A stretch of 64,000 nt of DNA from Dehalococcoidia bacterium (GTDB lineage: Bacteria > Chloroflexota > Dehalococcoidia > UBA2979). The notes below the pieces were generated by a model that saw only the letters and a list, made by a program, of their open reading frames with translations, searched no databases and was not told the DNA's origin. Shown in pieces: positions 1-9,818 of the stretch. The position numbers and the translations under genes are program-made. The stretch is from assembly GCA_028279505.1 (NCBI GenBank), contig JANQNP010000033.1, positions 19,493 to 83,492 of the forward strand, in the 5' to 3' direction. How positions within the stretch are numbered: position 1 is the first letter of the stretch; every line of letters starts with the position of its first letter.

Positions 1-1218
1 GTCCTCGCCGAGGGCTGGGGGCGGACGGCGAATCTGGTTCGGGGTGTCCTGCATCTTGAAGAGGAGACCAGGGTGGCGGTGCGTGCCTGCCGCGGCCTGG
101 GTGATCTCTTCGAACCAGCCGCGCGCGGCGAGTTGCTCGGACTCGAGCGCCTCGAGTTCGTCCATGACCGGCCCAGCGATCACGCCGCGGCCCTGGAGCG
201 CGTGGAACAGCTCGAACTTGTCCCACGAGCTCGTCGCCTCGCCGATCGCGGCGTCGAGGTCGCGTCGGTGCTCCATGCGAGCCTCGTTGGTCGCGAAGCG
301 ATCGTCCCTGTGGAGCTGGATCCCGAGCACGTCGTTGAGCGTGACGAACTCCTCGTCGGTCTCGATGTCGATCGCGATCCAGTTGTCGTCCCCGGTCGCC
401 GGATAGATCCCGTGCGGGGCGTGCGTCGGGTGACTGTTCCCCTGGCTGGGGGCGACGCGGTTGTTGTAGGTGTACTCGAGGATCCACTCCCCGAGGACGG
501 GCAGGAACGCCTCGGCGAGCGGCATCTCGATCTGCTGCCCCTGCCCGGTCCGCTCCCGGTGGCGAACCGCTGCGGTCACCGCAAACGCACCCATGACCCC
601 CGCGATCGCGTCCGCGGTGAACGCATCGCCCGTGTAGTCCGGCCCGAGGTCCTCATACCCGCGCAAGTGGTGATGCCCGATCATCCCCTCGACGTGCGTC
701 CCGAACCCGCGGAAGTTCTTGTACGGCCCATCCAACCCAAACGCCGGCATCCGCAGCATGATCATGTTTGGGTTCACCCTCCGCAGCTCCTCGTAGGTGA
801 TGCCCGCTTTCTCGATGGTCTCGGGGACGTTGTTCTCGACGAGGACGTCGCACTCCTTGATCAGGCGGAGGAAGGTGTCGTGCCCGTCGGGCGAGGTGAT
901 ATCGCAGGTGATGGCGCGCTTGTTGCGGGCGTGTGCGTTGAAGGCGGCGCTGCGGTTCCACGGGTCGGAGCCAGGGTCGAGGTCCGGCGTGAGCGCGAAG
1001 GTGGTGCCGCTCTGCGCGGAGAGGCGCTGCACCTCGGGCGACTGCCGCTGGAGGCTGAGCCGCGAGTAAGGCTGGACGCGGTTCATCGGCTCGACGCGGA
1101 TCACGTCGGCCCCCCACTCCGCGAGGAGTTGTGTGACGTGCGGGCCGGCCCAGACGACCGTGACGGCGGCGACGCGCACGCCCTCGAGGGGGAGCCGGTG
1201 GGTGTTGTCGTTGGTCAT
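1..1218 (-). CDS. CoA-transferase family III (CaiB/BaiF), 3' end beyond left edge
   Basis: Minus-strand frame from ATG at 1218: MTNDNTHRLPLEGVRVAAVTVVWAGPHVTQLLAEWGADVIRVEP..., typical N-terminus of the family; the + ORF 73..1449 is its antisense. Confidence 0.85.
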   Translation of the reverse strand, partial: MTNDNTHRLPLEGVRVAAVTVVWAGPHVTQLLAEWGADVIRVEPMNRVQPYSRLSLQRQSPEVQRLSAQSGTTFALTPDLDPGSDPWNRSAAFNAHARNKRAITCDITSPDGHDTFLRLIKECDVLVENNVPETIEKAGITYEELRRVNPNMIMLRMPAFGLDGPYKNFRGFGTHVEGMIGHHHLRGYEDLGPDYTGDAFTADAIAGVMGAFAVTAAVRHRERTGQGQQIEMPLAEAFLPVLGEWILEYTYNNRVAPSQGNSHPTHAPHGIYPATGDDNWIAIDIETDEEFVTLNDVLGIQLHRDDRFATNEARMEHRRDLDAAIGEATSSWDKFELFHALQGRGVIAGPVMDELEALESEQLAARGWFEEITQAAAGTHRHPGLLFKMQDTPNQIRRPPPALGED

Positions 1219-2447
1219 GCCGTGACCTCGCTCAGGGTGCCGATCGTGCCGCTGGCGGCGAGGGCGTGGTACTCGTCGCGAGTGAGGCCGAGTTCGTCGA
1301 TGAGGACGGTCTCGTTGTGCTCGCCGAGGAGCGGCGCGGGACGTGCCGGGTTGCGAGGGGACTCGGAGAGGATGAGTTGGCGGCCGGCGTGCTCGGCCGG
1401 GCCGGCAATGGGGTGGTCAACGGTGTCCCAGACACCGCGGCCCCGGTAATGGGGGTCGTTGAGGAGATCCTCGGTGGTGTAGACCGCGCCGCCGAGGGCG
1501 CCGATCGCCTGCGTGGCGATGACGACCTCTTGCTTCGTGCGCTGGAGCAGCCACGTGAGGTAGGTCGCTTCGACCTCGTCGATGAACTCCTGTGGCATCT
1601 GGGGTGGGGGTAGCTTCGACTCGGGGCGGTCGTTCAGGTGGCCGCCCTCGATTAGCTCGAGGAACCTCGCGAAGTAGCGGGGCGAGGCGCCGAGGATATT
1701 GACGTAGCCGTCAGCGACAGGACGGACGCCGCTGGCGACGCGCTCACCGCTGCCCTGGCGCTTGCCCGGATAGCCAGCGTAGGCGGCGCTGAGGAGCGAC
1801 GGCGTGCGACGGTCGCGGAAGCCGGACTGCGTCTCGTAGATCGCGAGGTCGATACGGTCGCCGGCACCGCCGTCCTCGACGCGGAGGCAGAGCATCATTG
1901 CGCCATAGGCGGCGCTAATGCCGGCGTGGACGTGACCGACATAGCCGCCGCTCTTCACCGGCTCGCGGTCGGGCGTCCCGTTGAGATGGAGCGGACCGCC
2001 CATCGCCTGGAGGGTGAGTTCGGAGCCTCGGTAGTTGCGCCACGGACCGGTAAGACCGAACGGCGTGATCGAGACCATCACCAGGTCGTTGCGGCCCTCC
2101 GAGAGTGCGTCCCAGCCGAGGCCGATCTCGTCGAGGACGTCGGGGCCGCGGTCGTCGATCACGATGTCGGACGTGGCGGCGAGCTGACGGACGACGTCGC
2201 GCCCGGCTTCCTGATCGAGGTCGATCGTGACGCTGCGCTTGTTCGCGTTCAGGTGCAGAGACAGGAGCGAGGTTTCGACGCTCGGGCGATCACCGGCGAA
2301 GGGTGCATGGTGGCGGATCGGATCGCCCTCGGGAGCCTCGACGCGGGTGACGGTGGCGCCGTAGTCGGCGAGCAGCCGGCCGCAAAAGGAGCCAGCGACC
2401 CAGTCGCTGAGGTCGAGGACGCGGATGCCGTCGAGCAGGGCAGGCAG
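1215..2447 (-). CDS. CoA-transferase family III (CaiB/BaiF), probable CTG start
   Basis: Translation LLDGIRVLDLSDWVAGSFCGRLLADYGATVTRVEAPEGDP...; family motifs upstream of the first ATG (2162); ATGA overlap with next gene. Confidence 0.85.
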   Translation of the reverse strand: MPALLDGIRVLDLSDWVAGSFCGRLLADYGATVTRVEAPEGDPIRHHAPFAGDRPSVETSLLSLHLNANKRSVTIDLDQEAGRDVVRQLAATSDIVIDDRGPDVLDEIGLGWDALSEGRNDLVMVSITPFGLTGPWRNYRGSELTLQAMGGPLHLNGTPDREPVKSGGYVGHVHAGISAAYGAMMLCLRVEDGGAGDRIDLAIYETQSGFRDRRTPSLLSAAYAGYPGKRQGSGERVASGVRPVADGYVNILGASPRYFARFLELIEGGHLNDRPESKLPPPQMPQEFIDEVEATYLTWLLQRTKQEVVIATQAIGALGGAVYTTEDLLNDPHYRGRGVWDTVDHPIAGPAEHAGRQLILSESPRNPARPAPLLGEHNETVLIDELGLTRDEYHALAASGTIGTLSEVTA

Positions 2448-2559
2448 CGGTGCGCTCCCTCGGTGGGTGCGTAATCACGCACGTTCTCGATGTGGAGGGC
2501 CGCACAATAGCACGCCGGGGCGGGCGGTCACGGGGCGGAACCGGACGGTGACGGAGTCG

Positions 2560-2634
2560 TGGTACCCCCGCCAGGATTCGAACCTGGGCACACGGCTTAG
2601 GAGGCCGATGCTCTATCCCCTGAGCTACGGAGGC
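2560..2634 (-). tRNA. tRNA-Arg (anticodon CCT), CCA encoded
   Basis: GCCTCCGTAGCTCAGGGGATAGAGCATCGGCCTCCTAAGCCGTGTGCCCAGGTTCGAATCCTGGCGGGGGTACCA folds as a cloverleaf; GGTTCGAATCC T-loop; anticodon loop CTCCTAA. Confidence 0.93.
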
Positions 2635-2688
2635 GCGGACTCCATCATAAGTCGCATGCGGGCACGATCTCGCCCGCCCGATCCCCAC

Positions 2689-3282
2689 TCAGGTGGTGGA
2701 CTCGAGGTATGCGAGGACTGCGCGACCCCTCGGCGAGAGCTCATAGCCACGCTCCAGGCTGATCGTCAGGCCGAGAGTCTTGAGCTTGCGGACGTTGGCC
2801 TTGAAGGGCTGCGTCTCGAAGCCTATGGCAGCGGCGAGCTGGTGCGAGACCGTCGCCGGGTTGGCGTCGATCTGGTCGAGGGTCTCGCGGACCCAACTGC
2901 GACGGCTGCGTGCGTCCATCTTCTGGAGCCGCTCGGCGATGGAGGCGAGTTCCGACTGATCGAGGTCGGCGTTGGCGGCGAGCGCCGTGCGGGGATCGAC
3001 GAGCTGGCCGACGAAGTGGAAGTCGATGCGGTACAGGGTGGCGCCATCCCGATCGGGAGCTGCGGTGCGTAGCTCCTCGATGGAGTCGAAGCCTGAGCGG
3101 GTCGCGTCCTCAGCGGTGAGGTCTTCATTGTCGATCGGGGTGACGCTGTCGACCTCGATGGTGCTGGCGCCTGGAAGGCGGTAGCGACCGCCGGGCCGCG
3201 CCTGCGGTCGCTTCCAACGACGGATGGTGCGAGTGACCTCACCGCGCGCGATCGGGTCGTGGAATCGGCGGCTGAACAGCAT
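2689..3282 (-). CDS. ASCH-like / PUA-like domain protein
   Basis: MLFSRRFHDPIARGEVTRTIRRWKRPQARPGGRYRL..., resembles ASCH domain N-terminus. Confidence 0.6.
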   Translation of the reverse strand: MLFSRRFHDPIARGEVTRTIRRWKRPQARPGGRYRLPGASTIEVDSVTPIDNEDLTAEDATRSGFDSIEELRTAAPDRDGATLYRIDFHFVGQLVDPRTALAANADLDQSELASIAERLQKMDARSRRSWVRETLDQIDANPATVSHQLAAAIGFETQPFKANVRKLKTLGLTISLERGYELSPRGRAVLAYLESTT

Positions 3283-3324
3283 CAGCTGCAGTTTAGGTTG
3301 AGTCGCAGGGTGCGGGGAGCGGCG

Positions 3325-5478
3325 CTAGGCGGCGTCGACGGGACGGCCGGAGGCTGCGTTGTCTCCTTCGGTTAGCGTAGCCGCTTCCGTCGCGTCCTCG
3401 GCATCTTCGGATTGCGCCTCGTCTGCTCCGAGTGCCTCGTCAGACGACGGTTCGCTCGACGCCGGGGAGACGACGCTGGGGACGCCCTCGGAGGACTGCG
3501 GGGCTGCGGTCGGTCGAGCGAGCGAAGGGCGGCTGACGCGCAGCGGGCCGGCGGGGCGATGCGTCTGCCTGTCGCGAGTGTCGTCGACTGGCGCATCGTT
3601 TGGGTGATGATCGGGCTCAGCTGAGGCGGGCGGGGACGCGTTGGTGCTGACCGGCTCCTCGGGGACATCGGCGATCGAGGTTGTAGACGCTGACAGAGGC
3701 GTCGGCTCGGACTCAGTTTTAGCTGGTGCTTCTTCAACATGAGCCTTGACGAAGGCGTCGGCCGGCAACGGTTCGCCGACAGCCTCGAAAGAGCACCCGA
3801 GGGAGACCTGCAGTGCGCGGGCGGCCTCGGTGCGGGAATGGCGCGCAGTGACCGGGAGGCGGAGATCCTGTGCGGCCTCGACCGCGTCGGAGAGGATGTT
3901 GCGTGCCTCACTGCTCGTGCCTGCGGCCGCGAAGTCGACGGTGACGCTCGAAACTCCGAGCTGCGCGAGGTCCTGCGAGGCAGCCATGCCGTAGTCGTCG
4001 AGGTGAACGCCGATCCCCATGCTCCGCAGGTTGCGGATGAAGGCGGCGGCCGTGAGCGGGTCCTGAAGGGCGTGCGGCTCCGCGACTTCGACCTTGAGCC
4101 GGTCGAGCGCAAGGTTCGCGCTGGTCAGGCCCCGATCGATTGCGGCAAGCGGCTCCGACTCGACGATCTGCTCGAGGGTGACCGGGACGATGAGCTGTGC
4201 CGAGGGGAACCGGCGATCGATTCGATCCTTGACGAACCCGCAGCTCTGCTCGAGCAGGAACTCAAGCAGGGCCGCGCCGAGCTCCGGGTGATCCTGCGTG
4301 GCAGTGTGGATGTCCCGGGCCACCATCAAGCCGCGCTGTGGGTGCTGCCAGAAGAGGTGAGCCTCGACGGCGCTCAGGGCGTGGGCGTCCAGGTCGATCA
4401 CTGGGACGTAGCGGACCTGGAGCTGACCGCGTTCAAAGGCTTTGGCGAGCTCGCCGGCGATTCGCGTTCGCCAACGCTCGGGCGGTGGTGCCGCTTCAAA
4501 GACGTCGCGTCGCGCTCGTTGGGCGCCGGTGGTCACGGTGCGGCGAACTGAGGTTGCTCGCTCGCCGATGACGTTGAAGCTGTCGGTGGCGGCAGGTGCG
4601 CGGTCCCGGACGGTGTCGACGAGTTCGCGCGTCCGCTCGAGGGTGACGTCGACGGCGCGTCCAGCAATGTCGTCAGCGCGCTCGATGACGGGCTTCGCGC
4701 GCTCAGCGATGCGTTCGCGGTGCACCTTGGTTCGCACCCAGCCCATGATGACGGCGGTGCGGGCGCGCCGATAGCGCCGGTCGGCGGCCTTGATGCCGGC
4801 CCACGTGGCGTTCACCGCGATGACGGTCAATCTCCAGCCCGCCAACGCGCGACGGCGGATTGACAGATAGGTGTGCCTGGGGACCACGGCCGCATTGCCC
4901 CACCACCGGAACGCCCGGCGCGCGGCTCTCGGTGTCGTGCGTCGTGCCCAGCGGCGCGTGTGGTACTCGACCGAGGTGAGGGCCAGGCCGGCGACGAGGG
5001 CAGTGATCGCGAATCCGGCGATTACGCCGCCGCTGACCATTGTGTCGCGAGGCGGCCATGGCAGCGCGGCGATACGGTTCCGCAGCTCCTCGAGGGGTGT
5101 CGGCTCAGGTGGAGGTGGCAGCTCTTGCGGCGGGTAGATTTCTGGCCAGCGTTCGGCGGGCGTCAGGGCGAAGAGGTCGACGACGGTCGTGCTCGCGCCT
5201 GGAATGACCAGCTCCTGGCCCACCTCGATGAGCGCAGCGTTCTCGATGTTGTTGATTTCGATCAGCTCGTCGAGTTCAACCTCGAACCGGCGGGCGATCT
5301 CAGAGAGGAAGTCGCCCGAGACGACGGTGTAGGTGAGTGGCTCCTCGATCGGGGCCGCGGTGACCTCGGCCACCGGCGTCGTGCTGACCGCGCGCGGCGA
5401 CGCCTGGTCTGTGCACGCGACACTGGTCGCGAGCAGCAGGCCACCGAGCATGGAGAGCGTCGATGCGATCTGTCTCAT
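3325..5478 (-). CDS. LysM lipoprotein/TM protein with degenerate EAL-like domain
   Basis: Lipobox LLATSVAC, LysM (YTVVSGDFLSEIARRFEVELDELIEINNIENAALIEVGQELVIP), TM segment, then EAL-like domain (VEAHLFWQHPQRGL, LDDYGMAASQDL, LGCSFEAVGEPLPADAF). Confidence 0.75.
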   Translation of the reverse strand: MRQIASTLSMLGGLLLATSVACTDQASPRAVSTTPVAEVTAAPIEEPLTYTVVSGDFLSEIARRFEVELDELIEINNIENAALIEVGQELVIPGASTTVVDLFALTPAERWPEIYPPQELPPPPEPTPLEELRNRIAALPWPPRDTMVSGGVIAGFAITALVAGLALTSVEYHTRRWARRTTPRAARRAFRWWGNAAVVPRHTYLSIRRRALAGWRLTVIAVNATWAGIKAADRRYRRARTAVIMGWVRTKVHRERIAERAKPVIERADDIAGRAVDVTLERTRELVDTVRDRAPAATDSFNVIGERATSVRRTVTTGAQRARRDVFEAAPPPERWRTRIAGELAKAFERGQLQVRYVPVIDLDAHALSAVEAHLFWQHPQRGLMVARDIHTATQDHPELGAALLEFLLEQSCGFVKDRIDRRFPSAQLIVPVTLEQIVESEPLAAIDRGLTSANLALDRLKVEVAEPHALQDPLTAAAFIRNLRSMGIGVHLDDYGMAASQDLAQLGVSSVTVDFAAAGTSSEARNILSDAVEAAQDLRLPVTARHSRTEAARALQVSLGCSFEAVGEPLPADAFVKAHVEEAPAKTESEPTPLSASTTSIADVPEEPVSTNASPPASAEPDHHPNDAPVDDTRDRQTHRPAGPLRVSRPSLARPTAAPQSSEGVPSVVSPASSEPSSDEALGADEAQSEDAEDATEAATLTEGDNAASGRPVDAA

Positions 5479-5625
5479 TTGATCGGGTGATCATCGGCCG
5501 AAATCCGGTGCTTCGTTACCTGACGACCGCCAGAAGATAGAGAGACAGCGCTGGGATGGGTCGGCACCGCCGTCCGGCCGCAGCGCCGGGGTGGCAGAAC
5601 GTGCCGAGGCTCTTGAAAGAGGGTC

Positions 5626-6399
5626 CTACTGAGACCTTGGCCGAATCGGCGTGACGTGATCGGGAGCGACGGGCGATCCTTCGATCTCAGCGATCAGCGG
5701 GTCGACGAGTTCGGTCGTCGCATCGACCGCTTCACGCATTCGCTCGCCCCAGAACTCGCGGATCGGCTGCAGCTCGTCGGTCTCGAAGCGACGCTCGTTC
5801 ATCTCGTAGCTGTCGTTGAGGTAGAGGACGGTGTCGAGCGGCGGATCGACGTCGGAGGCGCTGGTGACGGTGGCGTCGAAGGCGAGCAGTCCATCACGCA
5901 GTGCGTTCCGTAGCGGCTGATCGTGGCGCCAGACGCGATCGAGGATCGGCTTCCCGTATCGGGACTCGCCGATGATGACGTACGGCGTGCCGCTGCGGAC
6001 CTCGACCCAGTTGCCTTCCGGGTACAAGAGGTAGAGGTGGGGCTCGTCGTCCTCTTCGAGCTGGCCGCCGATGATGCAGTGCAGGTCGAATGCCAGGCCG
6101 CCCTCGATCAGCCAACGGCTGTCTTCCTCGCGTACCCGACGTACCTCCTCGGCGAGTGCGTTCGCCGCCTCGTACATCTTGACGAGGCCGGGCTCATCCT
6201 GGTCCAGGCGCTCCTCGAAGTAGGTGATCGCCTTGTCGCGGATGGAGCGCAGTCCGCTGGTCAGAACGAACATCGCGTGGCGCTCGCCCTGGTGGACGGT
6301 GATCTTCTTGGCTAGCGATGCCTCGGTTCCGCTGGTGATACGGGTGTCGGCGATCGCCAGGAGTCCCTCGTCGCATTTCATGCCGAGACAGAAGGTCAT
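5626..6399 (-). CDS. Anbu-type proteasome-like peptidase
   Basis: MTFCLGMKCDEGLLAIADTRITSGTEASLAKKITVH..., proteasome beta/Anbu fold N-terminus; classic gene neighbourhood. Confidence 0.9.
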   Translation of the reverse strand: MTFCLGMKCDEGLLAIADTRITSGTEASLAKKITVHQGERHAMFVLTSGLRSIRDKAITYFEERLDQDEPGLVKMYEAANALAEEVRRVREEDSRWLIEGGLAFDLHCIIGGQLEEDDEPHLYLLYPEGNWVEVRSGTPYVIIGESRYGKPILDRVWRHDQPLRNALRDGLLAFDATVTSASDVDPPLDTVLYLNDSYEMNERRFETDELQPIREFWGERMREAVDATTELVDPLIAEIEGSPVAPDHVTPIRPRSQ

Positions 6400-6425
6400 C
6401 GCGTGAGTGCCTTGCTACTTCGGAG

Positions 6426-7247
6426 CTACTGCTGGGTGTCGTTGGCTCGGACGCTGAGCGTGGTGCGCCAGCCTTCGGTGGCGACACCGGCGAATGTACC
6501 TCGGATCGGCGGCACGTCGTCGTAGTCACGGCCTACCGCCGTGACTACGTAGCGGCCGTCCTGGGCTGTGTCGTTCGCGGGATCGAAGCCGTGCCAGCGG
6601 CCGTCCGCGAGCAGCTGGACCCAGGCGTGTGATGCTTCGCTTGCCGCCTCGCCTTGCTCCGGGGCGAGATAACCGCTCACGTAGCGAGCGGGGATCCCGC
6701 GCTGGCGGAGCGCGGCCAGCATCAGGTGGCTGAAGTCCTGACATACGCCGCGCTTGAGGGCGAGTAGATCCAGCGCGGTCGCTGCAACATCGGTCGAACC
6801 GACCTCGAAGACGAACCGCGCGCCGAGGAGTTCGCAGAGCGCGCGGCCGGTCGCGACCGGATCTAGGTCAGCGGGAATCGGGTCGGCGAGCGCGATGATC
6901 GCCGGGTCGCGTGGAGCCCGGTCCGTCGGCGCGAGATAAAGGTGCTGTAGGAGCGGGCTCACGGCATCGATCGCCGAGGCGTCCCCCAGTTCCGAGGGCG
7001 TCGTCTCCACGTCAGCGTTGAGCTTCACCGTGATCTGGTCGATCTCCTCGAGGAAATCGACGTGGTGGTAGGTGTTTCCGAACATGTCGCGGAGGGCGTG
7101 CGGTTTTGCCTCGGGCGTGAGCGAGAGCGTGCCCGCCTCGAGCCGCTGCCCGAATCCGTCGGCGGGGAGCACCCGCAGCTCGGTGTGAAGCAGGCGGACG
7201 GGCTCGGAGTAGTGATAGGTCGACTCCCAGTCCAGGTGAACGCGCAT
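6426..7247 (-). CDS. Transglutaminase-like family protein
   Basis: MRVHLDWESTYHYSEPVRLLHTELRVLP..., RGVCQDFSHLMLAALRQRGIPARYVSGYL..., SHAWVQLL...GFDPAND (Cys-His-Asp). Confidence 0.92.
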   Translation of the reverse strand: MRVHLDWESTYHYSEPVRLLHTELRVLPADGFGQRLEAGTLSLTPEAKPHALRDMFGNTYHHVDFLEEIDQITVKLNADVETTPSELGDASAIDAVSPLLQHLYLAPTDRAPRDPAIIALADPIPADLDPVATGRALCELLGARFVFEVGSTDVAATALDLLALKRGVCQDFSHLMLAALRQRGIPARYVSGYLAPEQGEAASEASHAWVQLLADGRWHGFDPANDTAQDGRYVVTAVGRDYDDVPPIRGTFAGVATEGWRTTLSVRANDTQQ

Positions 7248-7249
7248 GG

Positions 7250-8215
7250 TTAGCGAACCGTGGACGGGAGGACGTGGAAGATGTGCTCCGTGAGGAGCTG
7301 GTCGACGGCCGCCAGCCGACTCTGGAAGCCGTCGAGGAACTCGTGGAGACCATCGCGGATCAGTGAATCTTCGTCGGTGGCGGCGAGGTCGAGTTCGAGG
7401 ACCGCGAGCTCTCGTGAGGCGTGGACGGCCTGCGCGCGTGGCGTCTGCGCGGTGGCGGCCTCGTAGTGACGCTGCATCGCGCGGATGCAGAACAGCAGGC
7501 TTCGTGGGAAGCGCTCGTTCAGGACGAGCATCGCGGCGACCCTCGGTCCCGTGATCGGGCCCCGGTAGGTGAGGCGGAACGCCTGCCAGGCCGAGGCGGA
7601 GCGGAGCACGGACATCCACTGCACGCGGTCGATGGTCCCGCCGACCTCGACCGGATCGGGAAGCAGGATGAAGTACTTCGCATCGATGATGCGGCTAGAC
7701 ATATCGGCGCGTTCCATGAAGAGGCCGCAGCGGAACCAGTTACGCCCCTCGTCCAAGAGGACCGTGTTGTCGAAGAGTCCGAACGTCGTGGCGACAGAGC
7801 GTTTCACCGTCTCGTAGAACTCGTGCATCCCGGCAGACGACACTGAGCCGACCCGCTGGACGGTGAGATAGAGCTGGTTGATCTCCTCCCAGACCTCGCG
7901 AGAGATGTGCTCGCGTAGCTCGCGCGCGATGCGCCGTGCGTTGCCGACCGTCGAGCGCAGGGAGTTGGGATTGTCCAGCGAGAGGATCAGGAACTCGCCG
8001 GCAGTGATCGTCGGGTCCGCGGCCTGTGCCGCCTCGAAGCGCTCGGCGGCGCCGGTGGTGACGATGACGGCGGACCAGGTCTGCTGGTCGGCGGCTGGCT
8101 CGATGCCTGACTCGACCGAGACGTGGTGGGAGACGTCGGCCAGCCGCGCCACGTTCTCAGCGCGCTCGAGGTAGCGTCCGAGCCAGTAGAGGTTCTCGGC
8201 GACGCGGCTCAGCAT
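7250..8215 (-). CDS. Alpha-E domain protein
   Basis: MLSRVAENLYWLGRYLERAENVARLADV... is characteristic of the alpha-E family. Confidence 0.92.
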   Translation of the reverse strand: MLSRVAENLYWLGRYLERAENVARLADVSHHVSVESGIEPAADQQTWSAVIVTTGAAERFEAAQAADPTITAGEFLILSLDNPNSLRSTVGNARRIARELREHISREVWEEINQLYLTVQRVGSVSSAGMHEFYETVKRSVATTFGLFDNTVLLDEGRNWFRCGLFMERADMSSRIIDAKYFILLPDPVEVGGTIDRVQWMSVLRSASAWQAFRLTYRGPITGPRVAAMLVLNERFPRSLLFCIRAMQRHYEAATAQTPRAQAVHASRELAVLELDLAATDEDSLIRDGLHEFLDGFQSRLAAVDQLLTEHIFHVLPSTVR

Positions 8216-8219
8216 CGCC

Positions 8220-9818
8220 CTAGGTCCTTTGCACCATCGGCGTGACTGGCTCCTCGATGGGGGTGGCGTCAGCGCCGTTCTCCGGCGACAGGGCAACCTC
8301 GGAGGTGGCGAGCACGGCGAGGCGTGCCGCGGCCTCGAGATCCGCGGCGTCCAGCTCGGGGGCTTCGCCCCTCAGGATCCAGGTGTCTTTGCTGCCACCG
8401 CCTTGGGACGAGTTCACGACGTAAGACCCTTCGACGAGTGCTACGCGCGTCAAGCCGCCGGGGAGTACCCAAGTGCTGCTACCGGTCAGCGCGAAGGGAC
8501 GGAGGTCGGCGCGGCGCGCCCGGAACTTGCCCTGCTGGTAGGTCGGAATCGTGCTGAACTCCTGCAGCGGCTGGGCGATCCACCCACGCGGATCGGCGCG
8601 GACGCGTTCCTCGAGATCTTCGAGTTCAGCCGTCGAGGCTTGCGGGCCGATCACGATGCCGTAACCACCGGACGCGCTGGCGGGCTTCACGACGAGGTCG
8701 CCGAGGTTCGCGCACATGAACTCGAGGTCGTCTTCGAGCGCGCCGACGTAGGTGTCGATGTTCGGGAGGATCGGCTCTTCACTCAGGTAGTAGCGGATGA
8801 AGTCCGGTACGAAGCGGTACACCACCTTGTCGTCCGCGACGCCGGTGCCGAGGGCGTTCGCGAGCGTGACGTTGCCGGCGCGATACGCATCCGCGAGCCC
8901 TGCGACTCCGAGGACCGAGTCGGGCCGGAAGGCGAGGGGATCGAGGAAGTCGTCGTCGACCCGTCGGTAGATGACGTGGATGCGCTCGAGGCCGGTGGTC
9001 TCGCGGAGGTAGACGAGGTTGTCGTGCACGATGAGATCGCGACCCTCGACCAGCGGGATCCCCATTTGCTGCGCGAGGAACGAGTGCTCGAAGTAGGCCG
9101 AGTTGTAGGCGCCTGGCGTGAGGACGACCGCTCGCGCCTCGTCCCGCGCGATGTTGTCCGGCCGGACGTCGATCAGCATGTCGAGTAGCCGCTCCGGGTA
9201 GTCGCTGACCGGTGCGACCGCTCGCTCGAAGAGGTCGGGGACCGAGTTGAGCATCACCCGTCGATTTTCGAGGACATAAGACACGCCGGATGGCGTGCGG
9301 ACGTTGTCCTCAAGCACCCGGAACTGGCCATCCTGATCGCGGATCAGGTCGCTGCCGGAGATGTGTACATAGACGCCGAGCGGTGGGCGGAAGCCGACCA
9401 TTCGCGTCGTGAAGCCGGGGGCCTCGAACAGGACGTCGGCTGGAATGACGCCGTCGGTCACGCAGCGTTGCTGATCGTAGATGTCGGCGAGGAACGCGTT
9501 CAGCGCGCGGACGCGTTGGGCCAATCCTCGTTCGACCAGTTGCCACTCCGTCGCGGCGATGATCCGTGGGATCAGCGAGAACGGGAAGATCCGCTCCGTA
9601 CCCTCGTCGTCTCGGTAGACGGTGAATGTGATGCCCGAGTTCAGTAGGTCGAGATCCGCGCGCTGTTGGCGATCCTCGATCGTTTCGGAGGTCCAGCTGA
9701 CCAGCCGATCAGCGAACTTGGCGTATGCGGGGCGTATCGAGCCATCGGGCGCGAACATCTCGTCCGGGCCCGGCAGTGCCTCGTAGTGCATGAGTAGATC
9801 GGACGCCGGGGCAATCAC
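8220..9818 (-). CDS. Circularly permuted ATP-grasp protein
   Basis: LEDNVRTPSGVSYVLENRRVM, LVVKPASASGGYGIVIGPQ, GWIAQP; neighbourhood with alpha-E/transglutaminase. ATG at 9791 is an alternative start. Confidence 0.9.
   Translation of the reverse strand: MIAPASDLLMHYEALPGPDEMFAPDGSIRPAYAKFADRLVSWTSETIEDRQQRADLDLLNSGITFTVYRDDEGTERIFPFSLIPRIIAATEWQLVERGLAQRVRALNAFLADIYDQQRCVTDGVIPADVLFEAPGFTTRMVGFRPPLGVYVHISGSDLIRDQDGQFRVLEDNVRTPSGVSYVLENRRVMLNSVPDLFERAVAPVSDYPERLLDMLIDVRPDNIARDEARAVVLTPGAYNSAYFEHSFLAQQMGIPLVEGRDLIVHDNLVYLRETTGLERIHVIYRRVDDDFLDPLAFRPDSVLGVAGLADAYRAGNVTLANALGTGVADDKVVYRFVPDFIRYYLSEEPILPNIDTYVGALEDDLEFMCANLGDLVVKPASASGGYGIVIGPQASTAELEDLEERVRADPRGWIAQPLQEFSTIPTYQQGKFRARRADLRPFALTGSSTWVLPGGLTRVALVEGSYVVNSSQGGGSKDTWILRGEAPELDAADLEAAARLAVLATSEVALSPENGADATPIEEPVTPMVQRT

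Noticed and set aside
73-1449. Long + strand ORF of 458 aa
   Set aside because: Antisense to two clear CoA-transferase frames; low-complexity R/V/L/E composition typical of high-GC shadow ORFs. The same applies to many others (for example 8229..9188 +, 19840..20700 -, 44400..45224 -, 52997 upstream extension, 61026..61961 -).
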